From NCBI GenBank assembly GCA_021234535.1, contig CM037845.1, positions 3,996,501-4,060,500 of the forward strand: 64,000 nucleotides of DNA. The letters run 5' to 3'. This stretch comes from Stichopus chloronotus. Taxonomy: Eukaryota > Echinodermata > Holothuroidea > Aspidochirotida > Stichopodidae. Both the position numbers and the translations under genes were made by a program. Shown here in pieces: positions 11,485 through 23,400 of this stretch. Position 1 is the first letter of the stretch. Each line of letters opens with the position of its first letter. The notes below the pieces were generated by a model. It ran no database searches. It was given only the letters and a program-made list of their open reading frames with translations, and had not been told where the DNA came from.

Positions 11485-14400
11485 ACCTAAAGGCCACTGT
11501 CCACATGCAGCAACTACTTTTACTGGACAACAACTCAACATCACTTTATCAGGGCAAGTGAAATCACCAACTATCCAGAGAATTTCCCTCAAATAGAAAG
11601 ATTTAGCAGTTTCTGTGTAACTTTCCCTTTTGATCAACTTCTTGTCAACATGACATGACCACGAAGGGCATTTAACAAGGATACAAAACAGTCAACCATA
11701 CTTGCCACTATGTTTGAACAAATCTATCAAATATGCGTCCGTCCATTAAATAACAAGAATTTCTGTTTTGTGAGTTTGAGAACTTTTGGACTTGGGACCT
11801 TAAAAATGCCACTGAAATGTTGGTATGATACCCGATGTTGCTTAACAAAATAAAACTGCTTCATAAATGGAGCATTGCGTAGCGGTTTTTGTACATACAA
11901 CATTACAGTTTTTCTCTGATTTTGTGACAAAATACTGAGGAAATCTGAAAACTGAAAAATTTTGATCACTAAATTATTCCCTGGTTATGCCTCCATTTCT
12001 GTGTAGTCAACTCTGTCCATACATACAGTTGGAGGGCTAGTCCTCTGAAAAAAACCAAGTGAACTAAGTGAAACAATGGACTTTATAAATTTGCAAGTCT
12101 GTTTTAGAACAAATAGTCATTGTTATTGTTTATATTTATTTTTGGGGGGGGGAGGGGAAAGAGAAGAGAGTACACCTCCCATCTTCTGAAACATTTTTGC
12201 ACTTTGTCAAAACAGGAGGTAATAAATAACGACCGATCACTTAGTAAGGCCAACAGAACAATCACGACATGATGTTATCACCAAGCTCAATCAATGCCTG
12301 CTAATACTCTAACCATATGGATGCTACATTGCTAACATTAACAGAGTTCTCTCATGTATTATGTAAGTCACACTACAGTGCACTTAACACTCACATATAT
12401 TATTGCACTTTACTCCTACATCTTCACTGTGCACACAAGCAGTAGTATTCCAGTCGACGAAAAATAGACAGTCTGTCCATCTGACTTGGTAGTCACGGCC
12501 TTGGCACATCAGGGCCCATAAAATAGGACCACTTCCTTCTCCAAAGTGGGCACTGCGATAGATGTCAATCACATCAAAGTATCCCAGTTGATGGCAGATA
12601 ACGTATGCATCGTGTGTCGTAAAACTGTGGTCACAAATTGTTCCCCATTCATCCTTGTACTTGATTTCGACCCTTCCTTCATTTTCGGTTTCTCCACCGA
12701 CCAGACGAACATCATCGGCTGTAGAAGTCAGATGAAATATTTGACGACAAATGTTTGGAAAACACGAGGAACTGTCTCGCTGTGCAGCACTCTTCGTATA
12801 TGGGTTTGCATGATGTATCATTGAATTGAAAATTTCATATAATTATGCAAAGCATTTTAGCTCGACCTTGGAGACTGAACGAGTTTGTCAAACCTTCAAC
12901 ACTTCAAAGTACAAACGGGGCAGTGTTTTGGTACCAGCACAACATTACAGAATTCTACTGTAACCTGATACATCATTAAGTCAGAAAATAAAATCCCTGG
13001 TAACTTTCAGAAGTAAAAAAGTCAAGTGGCCAAGTACAGAGGTGGAAATAAGATAGAGCGAAGTGAGGTTTGCCAGCGACTTTAGAAAAATCACCCCTTG
13101 GAGAAGATCACACTGGCAAAAATACTATGCTATTGTCACCATAATCATCCCAAGTTGTGCAAGGATGAGAAAAGTGAGTCTGTTACAAACATCATTCATT
13201 TATTGAGAGCTCTAATATTGACCTTCTACAAAAAATACTCGCTGTAAACTCTTGTTCTGGCTGTGCACGACACCTCTGTCTCAGTTTGGAGGTCAACTGT
13301 TGGCTGCTATACATGCACAACCCACTGTACCATGTTAGTGCAGCATAATATCCCATGTAACAATGAACTCAGAAGTTCAAACTGCTAGTTACGTAGCCTC
13401 ACAGGCTACGTCTCTGGAATCGTCCTTCGGGTTTTCCGCGCCAGTTGACACAAGATTCGTACCCTTGCAGGAAAAATAGATCCTTTAACCACACAGTCGA
13501 CGGACATGCGGATTAGTGCACAATCTCAAGTACAGTTCCGGCTCGCCCCGCCCCCACGATTCATCATAATAACCGTAAATGTTCGTGAGCAAAGGGAATA
13601 AAGCACCAAGACAAATATTAGGTTTCAGCAATCAAGCCATAAATCAAGATTCTAGCTCATTGAAACTTCTCCGAATTTCACACAGGTGAAGACTGTTTAT
13701 GGATTTTATACAAAGATTACAAATAAATTATATTCGCAGTCTAGGTTTGGTAGCTTCCTGAAAAGGATTCATGCGTGGAGAGACAGAGCACTGATGAACT
13801 CGTGTATAGATAAGACATGACTGGAACAACAGTACTTTCACTACACTAATTATGTGGGCACACATTACGTCCTTGTGACTAGCTTCATTTGTAACCCTGT
13901 CTAGTCCGCATTATATATCAATGAATTTTGTATGGTATCGTCTCAAAGAAGGTACATTGTTTACTATTTTTATTATTCTTTTGTAGAATATCGGTGTATG
14001 TTTATGGCAACATTGAGATATAAAATCACAAATTGAATAAAATATCTTTTCGATAGATTTTATCCCAAAAATTTAATAACATTTTTCTTTATTTTCTCTC
14101 AGTCAATGTGTTGTACCCTTGTTTTTGTAGTAAAAAAAATCCAATTTGGTGCACTAAGCCCCACCCCAATTCAATTGAAGCAGATTTGCCACAGCTTACT
14201 GAAGCTAGCGGGATATGGCCAGGCTTGCGACCAAAGAAACTGCGAAAAATTTCTTCGTACTTACACTGTGCATTTCGTGCGACAGCGCAACGTTAATACA
14301 ATACGTGTTGTGAATATACATACATGTATTAACATCAGTATAAAATAGCTTTATCGGTCGCCGCACGGATGCAACTTTTCGGAGAGATGTCGTTGAAAGT

Positions 14401-17400
14401 TCACCTAGGATTATCAAAACCACTGTTTATTGAGACGTCAAATATTTTTGGATGTGTTCCAGTGAATTTTTTCTTAACTTAAAGTGCTTTTGTTTGATTC
14501 ATAGGCCTATTTCGTAAACGAGGTAGATAGATCCTACGAATCCTGCTAGTCCTAGACGTTATAGCTGTGTTTGTGTTTGATAAGCCTAGTGACAAACATC
14601 AACAGCAAAAGTCAAAGCATGTTCAAACGTAAAATACAATAGTAAATTACCCAATCATCTTAAAGGAGGGGACTTGTGAAATGGTTCTGCCCATGAAAGA
14701 GTAAGACACCGAAGCGATTAGTACAGCTAAATACCGTCAGTAGGCTCACAATTTTTCCCTCTGAAATTTTCATGAATTTCAATCGTCATTCAAACTGGGA
14801 ATATAAAAAAATCTTATATACCATATACTTAAGTGGAGAGTGAGTAAGAGTTAGGGAGAAGGAGGTGAACCATCCACCACTTCCATTTTGAGACTGTTTT
14901 TTCTGTAAGATCATAATTTTCAAACTAAGTACCCCGGTAACACCTAAACATACAGTGACCTTGAAAATCATACAACAAGAAAGATGTTACCTGGTCAACT
15001 GCTATGCCTAACCTAGTACACGAAAAAAATATAGGGCCTAAGTCAGTAGACCCAAGTGGGTTATGTCACAAAGTTTTACTGCACTCTTGCCTGTCTTGCT
15101 GGAATGGGCCTTTTTTTACCCTTACGCTTACATAGTGTACTTGAAAAAGATATGTAAGAATAGTTTCTGCTACCCACAGACACTAGTTAAAAAACTCAAT
15201 TATGGTTATAAAGGTCTAAATTTATACCAGAATCACTTAGTAATAACATTTTTATGCACGTTATCTCGTCTTTTGTTAATTAGAGGCTTGGTCTTGAACA
15301 TCTGATTGTAAAGTTTGACTGTTCATGTCACTTTTAATTTGATTGGTTTCAGTGCGGTTATAGTCACAAGTAGGTCAAGTGCTAATCGATATGGCACAAA
15401 CAAACTTGACCTTAATTAAGTCATATATAACAATCATAACAATGAAGCACATGGCAATATCCTGAGCGGTTTAGGACTTTTAAAAATCGCCACAAAATCA
15501 TAACCGGGCAATTTTCTTCCCCACAAAACATTGGACGTGGGGTAACAAAAATGATTCGTTCACATAATTTATCACTTGAATGCTTTTGGAAGTTATCAGC
15601 GTCCTGCACGATGTCTGACGTCTCTACCTGAAGTGGATAGTAGGTTAACTTGTTTTATGGACTATGCCGAGCATCATTAGAGCTATTTATCCAACTTCAG
15701 TTTTCAAGCCTGTCTCTCGTCGATCGTGGCTACGTCGAATTTGCCATGCAAATTCAAATTTCTAGTTTTTATTTGTAACAATGACTGCAGTTCGGTGAAA
15801 CTGCAACACCAGTGCTCTCAAATTTATATCAAGCAAAACATCATCCATATCAACATATAAATATGGCAGTGGCCATCTTAAAACCGCACTTGGAAAGCAC
15901 TGCTTTAGTATACATCTGCTAAATCGTAATGGTGCTGGCCTACCACAAATTAGAAGAAGAGATTACTGTGCTGTATACCAGAGTAGTTGTATGTCTTCTC
16001 TCTGTATCAATTTACCATTGTCTAAAGTTACACTCATAGACAAGGTTTAAGAAAACACAATGCAATCACGATTGCAATGTAATTGTAATCGTTCTTGATT
16101 ACTTTTATTATAGCTGTAGTCATAATCGTAAAATCTGAAGTAATTGTAATTGTAATCGTAATCTATCACATTCAGATGTAATCGCCCCAAGCCTGGTCCT
16201 AAAGGAAATGGACCGGTCCAGGGTGTTTGACCTCATAAGTTGGATTGCTGTCATAAGTCTGTATACACATTTTGTGTTGTAGAATTATGTCCTGTTTCAG
16301 TTTGATCATCGGAAGGGCCAAAAATATATTCATAAGCTCTAATTTGAAGGTTTAAAGATTTCTCAGTAGAAGGGTATTTTCTCCACAGTGGCTGGTGCTG
16401 TTGCTGTAGCCAAACATGTAAACATAGAGACTAAGAGCTTAACCAACACATGTGCTACTGATCCTTAGTGTACAGCCACTGAGTGTAAGATTTTCAAATA
16501 CGTTTTGATTAAACATGTTCATCAATGTCGAACATGGTTTAAATTATTGCTAAGCTTAAAATGGGTCACAACACAACGGCATCTTTTACGTCAAAACATC
16601 ATACTTCAATCACAAACTTGAAAAGTTCCTTAACCACATAACAGTGAGAGACCAAAGGGATGAATCTCATGACATCAATCACACCCAATGGAACCAAAAC
16701 CAGACTCACCAGTTTGCCCACTGCGCTAAGGAGATGGGTGGAAAAATTAGGAGGCACTCATAAAATATTCCTATCCCCTCCCTTATATTAATTTGATTCA
16801 AACATAATTCAAGTGACACAAACATAGTGAAATTTACCTTGACACAGGGCAGTATCAAAAAAATAGCTCAGAAACATCAGACTCGCACATCTGTAGATAA
16901 TAAACTTGAATTCCATTGCATAACCTTCACAAGTCTGGGAAAACAAAGAAAAGTTGTGAAAATTACATAAGATAGTGCTGCTACAGCAGGCTTATTTCAA
17001 TCTCAAAAATTTTACTTGAACATTTCTTTACAATATTACGATGTTATTTCACTGATCTATAAAAGAGATGGTTTGAGATAGAATTTCATGGTCATGTTGA
17101 CACTTCTGTTGTAAACAGTAACTATGGAATTTGTGCACAATATTCTCTTAACCTGAGAAATTGGAGATTTGAAAAGTTCAAATTTTTGGTGTACTGTGGT
17201 TACCTATTCACAACTTTTTTAAACACGGACTTGACTGCAAGGGTTCCTTTGTTAACGCAAGGAAACAAAAATTGAATATTAGATTTTAGGAGCACATGAC
17301 AATTTCAATAAATGTAGAACATTGACTAAATTGTGTCACTGGTTCTAGGAATCTGTTCATTAGCATTTTGGGTGAAACTGAGATATTCAAATTTTTAGTG

Positions 17401-20400
17401 AATAGCAACAAATACCAAGTGATTAGGATGTATGAAACAGTAACAGTGTCCACTAACTCACTGACCAAGAAAAAAAAAATCACATATTCACTTCCAAGTA
17501 TGAAGGCGAGAGGACATGTATTAACATATTCCACATACCTGGAGTATAATCTTTTTGGGAAATATTTCAGCCCATTTACAATCAATTATCATTTTATTTC
17601 ATTGCTATTTTAATCATGCAAGAAAATAAATGATGAGTGTAAGTTTGAGATAATTTGATAATTTCAATTGTATGCATGGATGTCACATGTTCATTAGCCA
17701 GTATTGGATAATGCACCATATATGAAGTGGAGCACCAGTTTGCAATTTGCACAGAGCTTACTGGGAAAGTTTTGGATAAAAAGTTAAAAACTCAGAACTC
17801 CTAGATCACCAAAAAAACTGCCTTGACAGGCTCCACAGGCACCCTTTCAGTCTTACGGCACTCACCTGAACACCATCGCTAGGCACCATGGCTAACACCT
17901 CCAGCAACCACACAGTTGAGTCCTCATGTACAAAGATAATTTTCATTGCAATCTTTATTCTGCAAATGCTTAAAACAATAGTTACAGTTATAATGTAGAC
18001 CTAGGCCTACTTAGCCTAGGCCTGTCGGCCTAATTCATGTCATTTGATATCATACATAGGCTAACGCACGTTACGGCTTTGTTTGGACCAGGGAGCTGTT
18101 ATAACAGCTCCATGTTTGGACAACCTAGTGGCATATATGTTATGTTAAGCTACTGAATCTACTGATACATACGTTTTAGGGGGAAAAAGATTAAATATGG
18201 AGCTCCATGAGGTTTACAACTCTGTGCGTTACATGGCTATCGTCGGTATCTGGTTTTTGAGTTACTTCATCCGAAAATGGAGCTATATTATCGGACACAA
18301 GCTAATTTTCACACTGACCAGTGACCTCCGAGAGATACAATCCTCCAACAACTTCAGCCTCAGGCCTGGTGTTGGTATGGTACTGTAGTTACAGTAGCTG
18401 CTTTATCAAGGATCACAGAGCTATTATTTCTACTCTTTGGAAGAAACATCACGGTGTCACCGCTGTCTTTAAAATCCATATCCGAGTTGTGCCCAAGAAC
18501 TAATATCGTAAGAAAATCTGAAATTAGTTTACGATGTGAATTGTGATGTAAGAGTTGTAGACAGGGGCGTCGATCCAAATAGAAATGTGGGAGGGACATT
18601 TGCAAATTGACTGACAGGTTTGAATGAGTAACGCTGGAGGGGTCTACGCACTGCACTTTTTGATGGCTTTGGGTATTATTGGACAGGTCCAATAGGTTTT
18701 CCCCTGGGGTCCGGGGAACGTCCATTAACGTGATAAGAAGAAAAATCCAGGAAGCTATGAGATATTTGCAAAATTCTCTTAAGTGAGGTAAAAAATCATC
18801 TGGGGCCACTAGGTCAAATGGGAAGACGTCCCGGCCTTATCAGCCTATATCTCAAGAAGCGCTACGCATGATGTTCATTCTCTGCTTGATTACATATCAC
18901 CACCTCAAAGGGAAACAGGGCACACTGCAGCCTTAACATCCAAAACAGTTATTTGACGAGAAATTGCTCGATGTTAATTACCCATTCAAGTGTTTTGGGT
19001 AGAGTAAACACCAAAACACTGAAGGGCACGGATCAGGTGGCAAGTTTGACATCTGACCATTCTCCACACCGCCTTTAATTAGGCGTCTAGGTAGAATATT
19101 TTAAAAGAACAGTCACTGCATGGTGTTGTTTTTGGTGAAGGTCAAAGGTTATTGCGGTCAGACGTTGTCAAATATAGCAAAAACCTTGTAAACAAAACAG
19201 TTAGGCCTATCTCGAGAAGCGAAGGAGACAGAAACCTTTAAAGTCAGCTAAACTGAATTTTGAGCAGACTATAGCTAATAATTTTAAGGACAACCCGAAG
19301 GCATTCTTTTCTTATGTTAGGTCTAAGCAGAAGGTTAAGGAAAGTGTTGTTTCTCTTAGGGATCCTAATGCAGACAATGTCAAAAATGTCAAAAAAAGGT
19401 CGTGCCTCACCAATATTTTGGAGTTCATGGAAGACGTTACTAGTTCATTGGGTAAGCAGAAGTATGTTGATGTTGTTTTTCTGGATTTTCAGAAAGCTTT
19501 TGATAAGGTTCCCCACCAGCGTCTTTTGCTTAAATTAAAGAGTATGAGTATCTATGGTAATTTACTGACCTGGACTCAGAATTGGTCATGTAACAGGAAA
19601 CAGAGGGTGGTTTTAAATAGTTACGCTTCTTCTCGGCAAGAGGTTACTAGTGGGGTCCCCCAGGGGTCTGTGTTGGGTCCTCGCCTGTTTATTGCTTTCA
19701 TTAATGACATTGATGCTGGTATTGTGTGTAGAGCCAAGAAGTTTACTGATGACACCAAACTGTATTCTGAGGTCTCCTCTGATGGTGATTCAAAAAGTTT
19801 TCAGAAGGATTTAGACAGGGTTTTCACTTGGTCTCAGGAGTGGCAAATGCTGTTCAATATTGATAAATGCAAGGTAATGCATATTGGCAATAACAATCCT
19901 AGGTATTCGTACACTTTAAATGGACAGTCAAGGCAAGAGGTTTCTGTTGAAAGGGACTTAGGTGTTCACATAGATTCTTCTTTACAGCAAGCTACGCAGT
20001 ATGTTGAAGTGGCTAAAAAAGCAAATAGGATTTTAGCTATGATTAAGAGAAATTTTAGTTTCCTTAAGCAAGACATTGTTGTTAGACTCTATAAGCAGTT
20101 GGTTAGACCTCATTTAGAGTATGCTGTTCAAGCCTGGAACCCATATTTTTCTAAAGATAAGGAGTTACTTGAGAAAGTCCAGCGCAGGGCTACTAGATTG
20201 ATCAGGGCCTTCAAGGGTGTCCGCTATAACAGCAGGTTACGTCTTTTAAATCTCACTTCACTTGAGCTGAGAAGATTACGTGGGGATTTGATACAAGTCT
20301 AGAAGATTGTTCATGGATTTGATAATTTATCATTTCCTGATTTTTTCAAGTTTGCTAATAGTAAAATTATTAGAGGTCATTGTCTTAAACTCCAGAAGGT

Positions 20401-23400
20401 TCAAAGGAGGATCAATATTCGTCGCTACTTCCTTTCTCAGAGGGAAGTGAATGAGTGGAATGGGTTGCCTGAGGATGTAGTGATGGCAAGAAGTGTAAAT
20501 GGGTTTAAGAATGCACTGGACAAGTACTTTAGGCTTTGTGACCGGGTTTGATTTTTGTATCTTTTTTTCAGGGTCCTTGATGGGGACTTAATTGTCCCTC
20601 CTGATCCTTTAAACTAAACTAAGCTTTACAGCGCCAAGGTCACACCGTAATGATGTCCTTTGTGACGTAGCCTACTTGACATTTTTAGAAAGTGAATGCT
20701 GTGGTTTTAGCTAGTCGCTAGGAAAATTAATAACATTTTCGGCAACGCGCATGTAACTTGTAACTTATGTGGGTGGTACGTCAAAACTTGAAAAAGAATG
20801 TAGCCTGTCTCACTATCTCTGGAAACATCTCAGCTTCTCATCAAAAGTTAGACTTCTTTCGCTTTACTCATTTGCATGGGATACCTTGTTAAGAAATAGG
20901 CTAAAATGTATTAATTTATTTCAATTAAACAGTCGTTTTGATCGAGCTTTACGCTACCTGCACTTTAAAGAGTTTGAGGTACCAACCTGTGCATCAAAGT
21001 ACTGTTCTGAGCGAGCTACTTGTTTGTTTAAGGATTAGTTTGATATGAAGTTGCTAGGTAAATTATATTGCAGTTGGGTGGTCGAATAAAGGACAAACCT
21101 TGTCTTAGAGCCAACTATACAGGGCTCGCCTTCCCTAAATTTTGGTATCTCAGCAAAGTAGCATTAAGTAAATTATCCAATGTTATCTTCAGCTAAAAAA
21201 CAACTTCCTGCATTTATCTCATATTTTTACGTAGGTGTGTTGAACTTACATTGTACAAAAGCGTAGTATATTAGATGGAGCTGGCCATTGTCAGCAATAT
21301 TTGTGAAAACTCGTGAAATCGCAAGACAGGAAACGTGAGTATAACTCTTATTTTTCATGCAGGTGATCATGTTGAGTCGTGATGCCTATCATCCATTGTA
21401 AGTCAGAGGGTATCATTCTGTATATATAGTGGTGTCACATTTGAATAATTTATGACAAGATTAAGTACTGTTATATAAAAAAAAAACCAAGCGTATTGCA
21501 CATTCTCACATGATGCAAAATGTCAGATTAAAAAAAAAATGGCTGTGATTTAATGTTTGGAAATATACAACACCATTCTCCACTCCGGTTTAATCCGAGG
21601 AAAAGAAGTTTAAAAAATCTTGTTTATCTAATTTAGGTCTTTGAGTCGATTGGAAAATCTTTAGCAGCTTCTGGAAAAGACCTTAAATTAAATCGCGAAG
21701 TTATAATGCATTTGCGCTTTCTCCTTTAGTTACGTTTCATGTTTAAATGATAAAGCTGTATGCAAAAAACAAAAAACAAAAAAACAAAAACAAAAAAAAA
21801 AAACAACGAAAATGAGCACATTTTGCAAAGATTTAATACATGCCTCCAAAAGCCATTACATTCAGTGTTTCATTACAAATGAATATATTCAGAATATGTA
21901 AAAACGGATGTTTCTTCGATCAGAGATCAATTTGCAAAGTTTTTGAAGATACCAGAACGTACGTACAGTAGTCGTCATGAATCTGTGGAGAGCAAATACA
22001 AGACTGCTTCAGTTTGAAATACAATGATGACAGATAAACAAAAGACGAACATGTCAGACGTCCGAAATTGGCTTATGGACCTCAGATACCCAGCACTGTG
22101 TAGAGCACGCATGTGAAGAAAAAGATTCTACGGAAGTACCAAAACTTGAACTTCTGTGCAGAATGTATGTTTGCGATCTCTTCAATACATTAGTCACTCA
22201 CCAGTCACCACCTACAACTGCTTTAAATCTGGTAGTCCTTTCCAAGTTTAAAATCTGACTAAAATGGAACCTCAATCTGACAGCCTGACTGAGGGTCTAA
22301 GTGTACTGGCCTAGATCTACATCTTACTTTACTATATATTAAGTTAAGTATCGTATTAAGTTTTCGTTGTTTCTTTTCTTTTCTATATGGTTTTGCACTA
22401 GGGAGTCGAACACTTCGTCAAGCCCGTGAGGGTTTTTTTTTCAACTTCCTTCACATCATAAGTGAAGGATTTATTCAAATTGATGAAAATATTGTGGATA
22501 TGTTTGTAAATATGTATGTTGTGAAAAACAAATAAATAAAATGAAATGAAATATATGCAGCAAACCCATCTATTGAATAGTAGGCGATTGTGTTGTCAAC
22601 ATTTTCGGTAAAATTATATATATACATTTTCGGTATATATATATATATATTGTTATATCATATATTTAGAGTGACATTTATACCTTAAATTACACAAAAT
22701 CTGGATCGTTGAAAGGTATTGCAGTCACTTCCAGTCCAGCACATATGGCACGCGCATTGGCCAACGCCATTCACAACAGAACAGGTGCCGTGAGCGCAGG
22801 GTGTGTTCATGTAACTGCAAGGGTCATTACTCTGAGCAACAGCAACTGCACATCAAAAGACAGAAGAAAACATTGCTCATATCCCAGACAAAATTAAAAA
22901 AAAACACAAAGTTGTTACAAATAGTGGTTTTAGTGGAAATCTGTCATGTAATACTCTTGTACATCAGCATGTCTTCATTAGTTAACACCCCTAGCTGCCC
23001 CTACAACAAGTTGACTCAAACAAGTATTTGATCATTTATATTAAACCAGAATAACTCCCCCCCCCCAACCGGAGAAGATAATTACTCCAAAATGTGGTTA
23101 AGTTACTACTTGTCAGCTGTTAACAATTTGTACATGATTCACATCTTCGAGGTAGTGTTAATTGTATAGTGATGCAGTTAAATTAGTAGAGGAGTATGCA
23201 TAATTGCAAGTAATATATTCGGCATTAACAGATTTAGAAAATTTACTATCAAGTTTGAAGACTACCAAAGGTGGTGACATGAAATTTCATAAAATATTTG
23301 TGTTCTGAAGAAATGTACTAACAACCATGGAAAATGTTACACATTAATTATAAAGTTTTTTCTTCTGTAACCCTGCCAATGACATAAATCCCCCCCCCCC

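Noticed and set aside
11411..11637. Frames with poly-Met or poly-Ile
   Set aside because: Produced by the (GAT)n microsatellite.
17870..17965. Possible small minus-strand exon ending CAG/GTGAGT, and a plus-strand GPCR-N-terminus-like start (MANTSSNHTVESS)
   Set aside because: The exon would be phase 2 to 0, unlike gene A, and has no partner exon. The plus-strand frame stops after about 38 codons with no following helices.
18360..18809. Minus-strand 149-codon frame within the gene A intron
   Set aside because: No splice-consistent phase with gene A, no recognisable domain, and it overlaps what look like repeat sequences. Could be revisited if transcripts appear.
22709..22897. Plus-strand 62-codon frame
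   Set aside because: Antisense to the EGF-like exon, which has the cysteine pattern and an acceptor on the minus strand.
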